Shown here piece by piece: positions 1-9,938 of a stretch of DNA of 36,636 nt. A program made the position numbers and the translations under genes. This stretch comes from Fodinicola feengrottensis (GTDB lineage: Bacteria; Actinomycetota; Actinomycetes; Mycobacteriales; HKI-0501): positions 1 through 36,636 of the forward strand of contig NZ_WOTO01000078.1 of NCBI RefSeq assembly GCF_010993775.1. The letters run 5' to 3'. The notes beneath the pieces are model-generated. The model was not told the origin of the DNA, did no database searches, and was given only the letters and a program-made list of their open reading frames with translations. The stretch's first letter is position 1. Every line of letters starts with the position of its first letter.

Positions 1-62
1 GGTTCTTGGTCTGACAAGACTTACCGTCGTGCACAGCGGCAACGATCTACAGGAGGCGGCAC

Positions 63-1592
63 GTGCGACTTTCCCGGACTTGGCTGGCGGCCCTCGCGGC
101 TACCGTGGTGGCGACCGGTGGGCTGGCCGCCTGCAGCCCCAATCCCAGCGGCGACGCGACCAGCCAGGGCATGCTGACGATCGCCCGGACCGGCGACATC
201 GACCAACTCGACCCCGCCCGGGCCACCGCCTTCCAGACCGTACAGACCCTCGGACTGGTCTACGACACACTGCTGACCAGCGACGACACCGGCAACCTCG
301 CCCCAGGCCTGGCGACCAGTTGGCAGGAGAAAGGTGCCACGGTCACCTTCGCCCTGCGGTCCGGGGTGAAATTTCATGACGGCACGCCGTTCACCGCGAG
401 CGACGTGAAGGCCACGCTGGAACGCGACCTCGACCCCAAGACCAGCTCGGTGGTCCGGTCGTACCTGAAGGTCATCACCTCCGTCGCCGCGCCCAGCTCC
501 ACTTCTGTCGTGCTGACGCTTCAGCATCCGGACACCTCGCTGCTGACAGCGCTGACCTATGTCGGTGCGTCCATCCTCGCGGAGAAAGACATCAAGGCCG
601 GTACGGTCGCGCGCAAACCGAACGGCACTGGCCCGTACGCGTGGGGGAAATGGCAGCAGAACCAGCGGTTGGACCTCACCGCGAACTCCGCTTACTGGGG
701 CGGGAAGCCGAAAAACGGCGGCCTGGAATTCCGGGTGATCCCGGACGAGGCGTCCATCGTCTCCGGTATGAAGGCGCACAGTTTCGACTTCGGCCTGGTT
801 TCCGACCCGGCGGTGGCCCGCCAGGTCAGCACCGGCGGGAATGTCACGGTCGTCAACGAACCGACTTTGTCGTACCACGTCCTGCAGCTCAACGGCCGGC
901 GCGGACCACTCGCGAATGTCAAGGCACGGCAGGCGATCGCGTGTGCGGTCGACCGCCCACAGCTGGCCGCGTCCGTCTACTTTGGACACGCCACGGTGAC
1001 CGGCCCGATCACCAGCCCGGCCTACCCGTACGACGCGACCGCCGGCTTGCCCTGCAAGCCGGGCGATGTGAACGCGGCCAAACAACTGCTGGCCGCATCC
1101 GGAAACCCGAACGGCTTCACCCTGCACACCATCGTGGAAACCGGCGAATACTCGACCTCGACGAACATCGCGCAGGTGCTGCAGTCGCAGCTCGGCGCGA
1201 TCGGGGTCAAGCTCGACATCGACCGGCAGCAGACGAACGTCTACGTACCGAACTGGACCAAGGCGAACTTTGACGCGGCGGTCGCGCTCAATGGCGGCAG
1301 CGTCGATCCGTACCTGCAATATGGACGGTATTTCACCACCGACGGCAGCCTGAAAGTGCCGGCCGGGCTGACCGATGCCAAGCTCGACCAGTTGCTCACC
1401 CAAGGCAACGCGGCCACCGACCTGGCGGCTCGCAAGCAGATTTTCGGTCAGTTGCAGCAAACCCTGCTGACCGACTCACCATGGGTCTGGCTGCTGCGCA
1501 ACCAGGTCTATTACCTGACCACCAAGGGCGTCACTGGTTTCAAGCCGCTGCCGACGGAGTCTCTGCTGTATTTGAGGGATACCAAGGCATGA
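63..1592 (+). CDS. ABC transporter substrate-binding lipoprotein, family 5 (oligopeptide/dipeptide type)
   Basis: Extracytoplasmic solute receptor of an oligopeptide/dipeptide/nickel-type importer, 509 aa, intact. The GTG start at 63 is preceded by AGGAGG at 51-56. The N-terminus is a lipoprotein signal: RLSRTW, a hydrophobic stretch, then the lipobox LAAC around residue 23, so the mature protein should be lipidated and tethered outside the membrane. The family 5 signature LRSGVKFHDGTPFTASDV lies near residue 100. The stop overlaps the next start (ATGA at 1589-1592), which indicates translational coupling to the permease genes. The substrate cannot be read from sequence; peptides are the default guess, but sugars, nickel or opines are handled by the same family. 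Confidence 0.93.
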   Translation: MRLSRTWLAALAATVVATGGLAACSPNPSGDATSQGMLTIARTGDIDQLDPARATAFQTVQTLGLVYDTLLTSDDTGNLAPGLATSWQEKGATVTFALRSGVKFHDGTPFTASDVKATLERDLDPKTSSVVRSYLKVITSVAAPSSTSVVLTLQHPDTSLLTALTYVGASILAEKDIKAGTVARKPNGTGPYAWGKWQQNQRLDLTANSAYWGGKPKNGGLEFRVIPDEASIVSGMKAHSFDFGLVSDPAVARQVSTGGNVTVVNEPTLSYHVLQLNGRRGPLANVKARQAIACAVDRPQLAASVYFGHATVTGPITSPAYPYDATAGLPCKPGDVNAAKQLLAASGNPNGFTLHTIVETGEYSTSTNIAQVLQSQLGAIGVKLDIDRQQTNVYVPNWTKANFDAAVALNGGSVDPYLQYGRYFTTDGSLKVPAGLTDAKLDQLLTQGNAATDLAARKQIFGQLQQTLLTDSPWVWLLRNQVYYLTTKGVTGFKPLPTESLLYLRDTKA

Positions 1593-2560
1593 GTTTGCGT
1601 TATTTGGGTGGGCGGCTGCTCGGTACGGTCGTCACCCTGCTGGGTGTCGCGGTGGTGGTTTTCGTGGTGCTCCGGGCATTGCCCGGGGACACCATCACGG
1701 CGAAGCTGGGCACCGAGTCAGCTAACCTGGACGCTGGCCAGCTGGCCGCGTTGCGGCATTTCTACGGTCTGGACCGGCCGCTGCCGCTGCAGTTCTTCAG
1801 CTGGCTCGGCGGTGTCCTGACCGGAAACCTGGGCGTCTCGCTGGACACCGGCACGCCAGTGTCCACCTTGGTCGCTGGCGCGCTGCCGGTCACCGTCGAG
1901 CTGGCCGTCCTGGCGATGCTGATCGCCACCCCGATCGGCGTGTTGGCCGGAATGCTGGCCGCCGGCCGGCCCGGCCGGCTTCGCGATCTTTCGGTGCAGG
2001 GCGCGGACTGCTCGGGCTCGCGCTGCCGGAGTTCGTGCTGGCCTCGCTGTGTGTCGCCGCGCTGGCCGCGGTTTTCGCGTACTTCCCGGATCCCGGCACA
2101 TATGTCCCGTTGACCACCTCCATCGGCGGCAACCTCAGCCAACTGCTCTATCCGGCGCTCGTGCTCGCGGTCGGGCTGGCCGCGAACATCATGCGAACCA
2201 CCCGGTCGGCCTACCTGGAAGCGGCCGGCGCGGACTTTGTGCGTACGGTACGGCAAAGGGAAAAGGGCTCGCCGGCCAGCGGATTCGGTTCCGACACATC
2301 CTGCCCAACGCCGGCATCCCGATCGTCACCATGGTCGGCATCCAGTTCGGCTATCTGCTTGGCGGGACCGTGATCGTCGAGCAGATCTTTGCCTTACCAG
2401 GCCTGGGAAGGCTGCTGTTGAACGGCATTCTGCAACAGGACTACGCGATCGTACAGGGCACGACTTTGCTGGTAGCGACGGCATTCGTGCTGGTCAACTT
2501 CGGCGCGTCGACCTCGCCTATCGGCTGCTCGATCCACGTACCCGACTGGGCACCTCATGA
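1589..2560 (+). CDS. ABC transporter permease, DppB/OppB type (three frameshifts)
   Basis: First inner-membrane permease of the importer. It begins MSLRYLGGRLLGTVVTLL at the ATG overlapping the previous stop. Reading needs frame changes near 1985-2030, 2255-2275 and 2500-2515. Joined, the pieces give about 324 aa, normal for the family, with an N-terminal membrane segment, the GLDRPLPLQF motif, several hydrophobic segments, and the cytoplasmic coupling loop ending RHILPNAGIPIV. The last frame ends DLAYRLLDPRTRLGTS with a TGA at 2558-2560 that overlaps the next ATG, so the reconstructed end is supported by the operon geometry. All three shifts look like single missing bases, suggesting sequence error. 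If real, the transporter would be dead. Confidence 0.85.
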
Positions 2561-3411
2561 CGGCCGCGCTGGTCACCACCGCGGTCCGCTCGTCCGGCCA
2601 GCTGATCGTGCGTCGACTGTGGACGGACCGCAGTGGCCGGATCGGCTGTGTGCTGGTCGGGCTGGTGCTGTTGGTCGGGCTGGCGGCCGCTTTCGGGCTG
2701 CTGCCGTACGATCCGATCGCCCAGTCGGCGGCACGCCTGCGGCCGCCGTCCGCGGCCCACTGGTTCGGCACCGACCAGTTCGGCCGGGACATCGCGGCCC
2801 GGACCTTCGGCGGCATCTTCGCGTCGTTGCGAGTTTCGGTGCTGGCGGTGGCGATCGCCGCCGTCGTGGGCGGCTTTCTGGGCATCCTGGCCGGTTTCGC
2901 CGGTGGCCTGCTGGACGCGATCATCGGCCGGCTGACCGACATTCTCTTCGCTTTCCCGGCGATTCTGCTGGCGCTGGCCCTGGTGGCCGCGCTCGGACAC
3001 GGCTGGACGAACACCGCGATCGCGATTTCGGTCGTCTACGTCCCGATTTTCGTCCGAGTGGCCCGCGGTCCAGTGCTGGCCGTCCGGGAATCGGACTATG
3101 TGCAGGCAGCGCGAGCACTCGGCTTCTCCCCCGCTCGCATCCTGTTCCGGCACATCCTCCCAAACGTCAGCGCGCCTTTGGGCGTACAAACGGCCTTGGC
3201 GCTGTCGTGGGGAATCCTCACCGAGTCGGCGCTGTCTTTCCTGGGCCTCGGCGCACAACCTCCGGACCCGTCTCTGGGTCTGATGGTCAACGACGCCCGC
3301 AACCTGCTCACCGAGGCGTGGTGGACGCTCGCCTTCCCAGCGGCCGCGATCGTGGTCGCCGTGGTCGGCTTGAACCTGCTCGCCGACGGCCTGCGCGGAG
3401 CGAGCCGATGA
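2557..3411 (+). CDS. ABC transporter permease, DppC/OppC type
   Basis: Second membrane permease of the importer, 284 aa and intact. The N-terminal cytoplasmic stretch is followed by a membrane segment around residues 28-48, then the DppC-type motif HWFGTDQFGRD and further hydrophobic segments. The EAA-like coupling loop (QAARALGFSPARILFRH, then ILPN) contacts the ATPases. ATG at 2557 overlaps the DppB stop, and its own TGA at 3409-3411 overlaps the next ATG at 3408. Together with the DppB-like protein it should form the heterodimeric translocation pore. Confidence 0.93.
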   Translation: MTAALVTTAVRSSGQLIVRRLWTDRSGRIGCVLVGLVLLVGLAAAFGLLPYDPIAQSAARLRPPSAAHWFGTDQFGRDIAARTFGGIFASLRVSVLAVAIAAVVGGFLGILAGFAGGLLDAIIGRLTDILFAFPAILLALALVAALGHGWTNTAIAISVVYVPIFVRVARGPVLAVRESDYVQAARALGFSPARILFRHILPNVSAPLGVQTALALSWGILTESALSFLGLGAQPPDPSLGLMVNDARNLLTEAWWTLAFPAAAIVVAVVGLNLLADGLRGASR

Positions 3412-4370
3412 CCGGGCTGCGGGTCGAGGAACTGCGGACCGTGCTGAAGACCGGCACCGCCGTCGTACGAGACGTGTCGTTCACCGTCGAACCCGGCGAA
3501 ATCGTTGGCCTGGTCGGCGAAAGCGGCTCCGGCAAGACGCTCACCGCACTGTCCGTCGCCGGCCTGCTGCCGGCCGCCGCCGAGGTCACTGGCGGGAAGG
3601 TGTTCCTGGGCAACGAAAACCTGCTGGAGCTGTCCGAGCGGCGTCGGCGGGCCGCTCGCGGAGCCGGGATCGCGATGATCTACCAGGATCCGATGACCGC
3701 GCTGAACCCGCTGATGACCGTCGGAGCGCAGATTTCCGAAGGCCTGCGCGCGCACGGAGTTTCCCGTACGCAAGCACGTGAACGTACGCTCGAGGCGATC
3801 GCCGAAGTGCGGCTGCCGCAGCCCGCCGTGATGGCCCGGCGATATCCGCATCAGCTCTCCGGCGGCCAGCGCCAGCGGATGATGATCGCCGGTGCACTCG
3901 CGATGCGACCGGCCGTGCTCATCGCCGACGAACCGACGACCGCGCTGGATGTCACCGTCCAGCAACAGATTCTCGCGTTGGTCGACGATCTGCGCCGAAC
4001 CCATTCGCTGGGGGTGCTGTGGATCACCCACGATCTCGCGGTGCTGGCCCAACTCGCCGATCGGGTGTTGGTGATGTACGCCGGCCGGATCGTCGAGTCG
4101 GCGTCCACTGTGGACCTCTTCGAGTCGCCACGGCACCCGTACACGGCCGCCCTGCTGGCCTCGATCCCGCCTGCTACCGGCATCGAGCGTCCACCCCTGC
4201 CACAGATTGGCGGCGTTCCCCCAGATCTGGCCGCACTGCCCGCCGGCTGCCCTTTCCAGCCGCGCTGCGAGCACGCCGAGGACCGTTGTTCGGTCGTCGA
4301 CCCGCCGCTGGATTCCGTTGCGGCCGCTCACGAAGCGGCCTGCCTGGTTCTCCCGGAGCGGTGGTCATGA
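3408..4370 (+). CDS. ABC transporter ATP-binding protein, DppD/OppD type
   Basis: Cytoplasmic ATPase that powers the importer, 320 aa and intact. From the ATG at 3408 it shows Walker A GESGSGKT near residue 38, signature LSGGQRQR, Walker B VLIADEPTTALD, and the switch histidine in LWITHDLAV. The C-terminal oligopeptide-ABC extension is present, with the cysteine-bearing motif CPFQPRCEHAEDRC; related proteins with such clusters can bind Fe-S. An upstream in-frame open stretch reaching back to 2049 is a shadow of the permease genes. The stop overlaps the next ATG (4367). Confidence 0.93.
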   Translation: MTGLRVEELRTVLKTGTAVVRDVSFTVEPGEIVGLVGESGSGKTLTALSVAGLLPAAAEVTGGKVFLGNENLLELSERRRRAARGAGIAMIYQDPMTALNPLMTVGAQISEGLRAHGVSRTQARERTLEAIAEVRLPQPAVMARRYPHQLSGGQRQRMMIAGALAMRPAVLIADEPTTALDVTVQQQILALVDDLRRTHSLGVLWITHDLAVLAQLADRVLVMYAGRIVESASTVDLFESPRHPYTAALLASIPPATGIERPPLPQIGGVPPDLAALPAGCPFQPRCEHAEDRCSVVDPPLDSVAAAHEAACLVLPERWS

Positions 4371-5286
4371 TCGAAGTCGAAGGTCTGGTCAAGCACTACC
4401 GCGGCCGCGGTGCGCCCGTACGCGCGGTGGACGGCATTTCGTTCCAGGTCGGCAAAGGTGAGGCGCTCGGCCTGGTGGGCGAGTCAGGGTGCGGAAAGTC
4501 GACCACCGCGCGGTTGCTCGTGCGACTGGAGAACCCGACCGCCGGCACGGTCCGGCTCGGCGGCGAGGACGTCACCACCCTGGGTGGCCGTGCGCTGCGT
4601 CAAGTCCGGCGACGGATCCAGCTGGTTTTCCAGGATCCGTACTCGTCTCTCAACCCGCGACTGACCGTCGGCAGCGCGCTGGCCGAGGTTCTTTCCGTGC
4701 ACGGCATGAAAACTCCGGTCGGCGAGCTGTTGGAGACGGTCGGCCTCGCGGCCGGGCTGGCCGGCCGCTACCCACCCGAGCTATCCGGCGGACAGCGACA
4801 ACGAGTAGGCATCGCCCGCGCTTTGGCGGTAAATCCCGAAATTCTCGTGCTGGACGAACCGGTCTCGGCGCTGGACGTGTCCGTACGAGCCGAGGTGATG
4901 AACCTGCTTTCCCGGCTGCGTACCGATCTCGGTCTCACGTACGTCTTCATTTCGCACGATCTCGGGATGGTCCGGCACCTCTGCGACCGGATCGCGGTGA
5001 TGATCTCGGCCAGATCGTGGAAATCGGCGGCTGGCAGCAGGTGTCCGACGCGCCGGCGCACCCGTACGCGCAATGCCTTCGCGCGGCCATCCCGCAGCCG
5101 GATCCAACCAGCCGCCGACCCGCGAAGGTGCTGGCCGGTGACGTACCGGATCCGACCGCGGTGCCATCGGGCTGCCGTTTCCATCCGCGCTGCCCGCTCG
5201 TCGAAGATCGCTGTCGTACGGACGAACCGGAACTGCTCGCGAAAGCCGCCGATCATCCGGTCGCCTGTCACGTCGTCAACCGCTGA
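4367..5286 (+). CDS. ABC transporter ATP-binding protein, DppF/OppF type (one frameshift)
   Basis: Partner ATPase of the importer. It starts MIEVEGLVKHYRGRG at the ATG overlapping the DppD stop. Walker A GESGCGKST, signature LSGGQRQR, Walker B ILVLDEPVSALD and the ISHDLGM switch are all in the first frame. Near 5003-5012 one base appears to be missing: the frame then continues as LGQIVEIGGWQQVSDAPAHP, with the family C-terminal motif GCRFHPRCPLVEDRC, to TGA at 5284-5286. Reconstructed length is about 306 aa. Its TGA abuts the stop of the convergent gene with no gap (TGATCA at 5284-5289), so there is no room for a classical terminator between them. Confidence 0.88.
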
Positions 5287-6065
5287 TCAGTATTCGTCGT
5301 GAAAGCGCACCTCGGCGCTGCCCGCCTTGGCTCCGAGCGCGGTGGCCCGGCCTTCCGGCTTTTCCCACGCTTCCTGGCGCCCGAGCGCGGTCAGGTCGAG
5401 ATAGTAGTGCGTACCGCCGGGTTGTTCGAGGCCACGAGCGAAAGTAGAGTACGTATGGAAGATTTTCTCTTCGTCACGAAGGAAGACACTCAGGCCCGGG
5501 TAGTCTCCTCGCCGCGGCGGCGACCAGGGATAGCCGGCCGCCGCGAGCTCGTCCTCGTCACGAAAGTTCAGCAGCACTGGCCCGACCCGGTCGTCGACAG
5601 TGGCCTGGAAGTCGTAGTTGAAGTCGCTGCCTTCCGAGGAATACCAAGGAAACGCCCAGCCCATTCGGTCATGGAACGGGACGATTTTCGCCAGCGGCCC
5701 GCGCGAGACCGCGGCCAGCGTGACATCACGGGCATGCAGATGAGTCAGGTTGCCGATGTTGTCGGCCGCGCCCGAACAACTGGGGCAGCCCACGTCCCGC
5801 GGAGTCTCGTTGCCGTCCTCATCCACTGCGAAATTCCACATGAAATGGTGCAGAATCAGCTGACCCCGGCCCTCGAACAAGTCGAGCAGGCTGACCGGTC
5901 CCTTTCGGCTCTGGAAAACGTACGGCTTGTCGACCCTTACCATCGGCATCCGGCGACGCTCCGCGCTCAGCTCGTCGCGGATGCGGGTGACCTCCTTTCC
6001 TTCGCCAGCAACTCTCGGCGAGCGACCAGCCACTCTTCGCGCGACACGATCTCCGGCAGGCTCAT
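5287..6065 (-). CDS. DUF899 family thioredoxin-like protein (one homopolymer frameshift)
   Basis: About 259 aa after repair. The best start is the ATG at 6065 (MSLPEIVSREEWLVARRELL), preceded on the minus strand by GGAGAG; this is the usual DUF899 N-terminus. The frame breaks at 5996-5998, where the minus-strand coding run AAAA is read as AAA; restoring one A gives AKEKEVTRIRDELSAERRR in one frame. Downstream are the family hallmarks: PMVRVDKPYVF, DLFEGRGQLILHHFMW, GCPSCSGAADN (a C-x-x-C pair) and a WYSSEGSDFNYDF segment. The fold is thioredoxin-like, but the reaction is unestablished for the family. A longer open stretch from 6144 in the second frame is not the true N-terminus. Confidence 0.85.
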
Positions 6066-6220
6066 CGTTTCTCTCCTCGGTTCGTGGGAGTAGGTACACA
6101 AAGGGATCGGCGCGAGCCGGCGGTTCTCTACATCGCGCTGCCACATCCGGACACCAGGCTGGTCATCGGCCGTTCGCGGGGTTGTCTCCGGGCCGTCATC
6201 GAAGGATGATTTCGTCGACT

Positions 6221-6245
6221 CGACACGTGTCGTAAAGCGTTTACG
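6221..6245. promoter_or_regulatory. Two adjoining palindromes upstream of the phosphodiester glycosidase gene
   Basis: CGACACGTGTCG (6221-6232) is a perfect 12-bp palindrome. CGTAAA-GCG-TTTACG (6231-6245) is a second inverted repeat sharing two bases with the first. They end three bases before the ribosome-binding stretch AAAGAAGG (6248-6255) of the gene at 6263. The AAAGCGTTT core resembles LacI-family half-site symmetry. Operator function is inferred from position and symmetry only. Confidence 0.4.
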
Positions 6246-6262
6246 CGAAAGAAGGCAGTTCG

Positions 6263-9200
6263 GTGGCAGGTCGGCTGACCGCTCTGGGAGCGGGTTTCGT
6301 GGCATGTTCGCTGGTCATCGCGGGTTTGGTTGGTACGCCCGGAGCGTCCGCCAGCCCAGGTCTAGCCAGGTGGCTGCCGCCCACACCGGCGACTTGGCCG
6401 CTGGTGGTCGACGAGCAGACCAGCGCTAAGCAGACGCTCACGCGCGGGGTCCAGCAGTGGTCGGACCACCTCGACACGGCCGGCGGCGCCCAGCGCGCAC
6501 AGGTGATGGATGTGGACCTCACCGACCCGAACCTCCGGCTCGGCGTGGTCGAGTCGCACGACCACCTCACCGACACCGCCGACGAGGTGCCCACCTCGAT
6601 GGCCGACCGGACCGGCGCGATCGCCGGCGTCAACAGCGACTTTTTCGAGATCTACGGTTCCGGCCGGCCGGAGGGAATGGTCGTCATCGACGGCCAACTG
6701 GTGAAAAGCCCGAACGCCAGCCGGCCATGGAACCTGATGGTCCGCGACAACGGCTCGATCGGGATCGGGCCGGCCACCTACGCCGGCACCGTCACCGCCG
6801 GCGCGGCCAGTCATCCGATCACTTCTGTCAACACTGTCAACGATCTTTCCACCACCGGTGCGCTCGTACGAGTCACGTCCTATCTTGGTACGCCCTCGCC
6901 GATCCCATCGTCCACTGTGGTCAGCGGCAAGCGTGAGGGCGCCGCGCTGGTCATCACCTCGATCACCCCGAAGGTGACCGACCTGGCCCAACTTCCGGCC
7001 GGCACCGAGGAACTGGTCGGCACCGGCGACGCAGGCACCTGGCTGACCGCCAACGCGCACCTCGGCGATCGGCTGGCCATCGCTGAGAAAGTCGGGCCGG
7101 ACAACGATCTCCGGCAGGCCGTCAGCGGCGGCGCGATCCTGGTCAAGGACGGCGAGCGGGCGGTGCCGTTGCAGGGCCCGGGCGAAAACAACATCAACAA
7201 CCCGGTCACCGCGGTCGGCGTCACGAAGGACGGCAAGAAAGCGATTTTCGCTGCTTTTGACGGACACCAGGCCGAAGGGGTCGCGCAGGGACTCACCGAG
7301 CCTCAGCTTGCCGGCTGGCTGATCCAGCATGGCGCGTACAACGCGATTCTCTTCGACTCCGGCGGCTCCACCCAGATGGTGGGCCGGCTGCCCGGACAAA
7401 CCACAACCTCCGTACTGAACGTACCTTCCGACGGCCACGAACGGCCGGTGGCCAACGGACTTTTCCTTTACAGTACGAGCAAACAGCCCGGCCCTGCGAC
7501 ACACACACCGTGGTCAATGGCGGCAAACCGTTGACAGCGCTGACTCATTCGACGTTGGACGTGCCCGCGTACGCCACGGACTCCGCCGACAATCCGGCCC
7601 GCGAGCCTGTACAGCTGGCAGTTTTCCCACCCTCGCTGGGATCCGTACGAGGTGACAAGATCGTCACGGCTGGACACACCGGCAGCGGCGTCGTGACCGT
7701 GCGCGCCGGCCGCGCCCTTTCCGTCGTACCGTTCGAAGTGGTCGACAAGCTCAGCACGCTGTCCGCCACGCCCACACAGGTCGATCTCGGCAATGGGCAG
7801 ACCCAGAAACTCACCATTTCCGGCACCGCGCGCGGTAAACCCGCGGCCCTCCCCGATTCCGCTGTCTCGTGGACCGTGTCGCCGCCCGCGCTGGGAACCG
7901 TCGCCGCCGACGGCACCTTCACCGCCGCCGCCTCCGGCGGCGGGCTGGCCACCGTCACCGCGCGGGCCGGCACCCAGACCGCGACCGTGAGCGTCGCGGG
8001 TCGGACAGACCTCGGTCCCGGTCGACCCGCTCACCGATGCCTCGAAATGGTCGGTCAGCGACGCGTACATGAACGTCTATCCCCGGCACGTACCCAGCCC
8101 TGGTGGCACGTCCACATCGGATGGTTCGCTTTCGTTTGACCCGACAGCGAAACGGACCCCGTCCGACGCCGGCGCGATGAAAGTGCATTACAACTACCCG
8201 AACGTGAGCAAGACCTTCGACCTGGACATGTATCTCAACGATCCAGAAAGCGAGCAGGTCGCACTGCTGAACGGCTCGCAGGCACCGATCGGGTTGGGCG
8301 TCTGGGTCAAGGGCAACAGCGATTTGGCCAGCCGCCCCGGAAAAGCGCTGGATCCGGGCATTGTCAGCCTCAACGTCGGCATCTGGCAGGCCAGCAACCA
8401 ACCGACCAGCTTCTACCCGACAGGCGTCACCTTCGACGGCTGGCAATATGTCGTCGCCACTCTTCCGCAGGGCCTGCAGTTTCCCCTGCGGATCAACTAC
8501 TACCTGGCGCTGGTCGTCATCAAACCGGGGCCGAACCTCACCGGTGACGTGTGGTTCTCTGGCCTGCAGGCACTCTACTCACCGCGACCGCCCAAGCCAG
8601 TGCAATACACCGCGATCCCGAAGAACCCGAGTTGGCTGCAGTTCACCGACGTCGATTCCTTCCGGCGCGGCGGGACAACCGTCGCCGCGATGGACGACGC
8701 CCACGTGACAGCCGCCTCCCCGAACGCGACCGGCCCAACGGTCATGCGGAACATCGGCAGCGCTTTTGGTTCGCTGCCAGCGAATGCCAGACCGCAGCAG
8801 GTCCAAGCGCTCGGCGACATGCCCGACAGTGGCACGCCAGAGAACCTGAACTATGCGAACTCCCTGTTGGCTGGCCTCAATACGCCTTACCGTGACGCAC
8901 CGGGAAACCACGAGATCACCCAGGGCGCGAACCCGGAGAACGGCAACTTCGCCAGCGTTTTCGGCGCCACCCACTACTCGTACCCAGTGGGACCCGCGAA
9001 CGGTCATCGTCACCGATTCCAGCCACATCGGTATTCTCGGTTCTGACCCGTACCAGAACGTCGACACCGACGAGTCGCAATACCAGTGGCTGGTCGATCA
9101 GTTGACCGCCAACCGCTCGAAAGTCGCGATCGTCGCGACACACGCGCCCGCGTACGATCCGCATCCCCGCGCCGACAGCCAGTTCAGTGACCGCTGGGAA

Positions 9201-9743
9201 GCGCGAATGTACGAGGAACTGCTGATCCGCTACCAAAAGACGCATCCGGGAGTTCACACAATCCTGTTCTTCGGGCATTCCCGCGGATTCGCCGAAAACC
9301 TCTTCGACGCCGCCGGCAACAACGTCGCCGACGGCCTACCGAACTTCGTGGTCGCCGACGCCGGCTCTCCCCCGTACGCGTCCACGGACCAGGGTGGCTT
9401 CTATCACTACGGCCTTTTCCACATTCTCTCCGACGGCACCGTACAGTTCGCCGTCCAGCCTGTGTTGGCAAGTGTTTCGATGATCGCTCCCAAAACATCG
9501 CTTACGCGGGGCGAAAGTGAGACACTGTCCGGCACCGGAACAACTGTCACCGGAAACGACGCCGCCGCATTGTCCGTACCGATCGCGGATCCAGTTTCCC
9601 GCTCCTGGACCACCTCAGATCCCCGAGTGGCCACCATCGACCGACGTACCGGCCAAGTCACCGCACACCGACCCGGAACCGCCACCATCACCCTTACTAC
9701 CGGCGGCGTCTCCAGCACCTGCATTCTCATCGTGACCGGTTGA
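6263..9743 (+). CDS. Secreted multidomain phosphodiester glycosidase / Ig-like / metallophosphoesterase (three frameshifts)
   Basis: Reconstructed protein of about 1160 aa from GTG 6263 (AAAGAAGG upstream). It has a signal peptide (hydrophobic residues 5-25, GTPGASAS cleavage region). Residues about 50-410 form a NAGPA-type phosphodiester glycosidase domain (AGVNSDFFEIYGSGRPEGMV, AILFDSGGSTQMVG, VANGLFLYS). Bacterial Ig-like repeats follow (7540-7990), then a beta-rich region of unknown type (8020-8580). A calcineurin-like phosphoesterase domain comes next: DDAH, GDMPD, GNHE, ATHAP, and GHSR where GHxH is usual. A final Ig-like repeat (TATITLTTGGVSS) ends the protein. Frame changes lie near 7495-7510, 7998-8008 and 8985-8999. 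The domain set suggests cleavage of phosphodiester-linked cell-wall or exopolymer sugars followed by phosphate removal; the substrate is inferred. Confidence 0.82.
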
Positions 9744-9748
9744 TTCAC

Positions 9749-9844
9749 CCGGTGCTGGTGTCGTTCGGCGGGTGTCGCAATTCAGCGGCGCTCGCCCCGG
9801 CCGACCCAGCACCGGCCCCCAGGTGCCGCCGGTGGGGCTGTTTT
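9749..9844. terminator. Possible terminator between convergent genes
   Basis: CCGGTGCTGG (9749-9758) and CCAGCACCGG (9806-9815) are perfect inverted repeats. A second, bulged hairpin (CAGC ACCGG at 9807-9815 with CCGGT at 9829-9833 and GCTG at 9837-9840) is followed directly by TTTT (9841-9844). The two structures are mutually exclusive. Position between the convergent genes ending at 9743 and 9939 fits a transcription end. The rest of the 195-bp gap shows nothing else I can interpret. Confidence 0.4.
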
Positions 9845-9938
9845 AGTTAGCTACCCCAACGAAATTCGGTCATTCGAACAGGTATATCAGGGCCGCCCCA
9901 CCCGAAAAACCAACAAGCTGGCCAGCCGAACCACCGTT

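Noticed and set aside
21..1460. Long minus-strand open frame opposite the substrate-binding protein
   Set aside because: High-GC coding DNA often leaves the antisense frame open. The translation is rich in Arg/Gly/Val without motifs, and the plus strand is a clear family 5 receptor.
2049..4370. A 773-codon open frame that could be read as a permease-ATPase fusion
   Set aside because: Only two stretches are real: about 2260-2505 belongs to the DppB-like permease after a frame break, and 3408-4370 is the complete ATPase with its own overlapping start. The part between is a shadow of the intact DppC-like gene.
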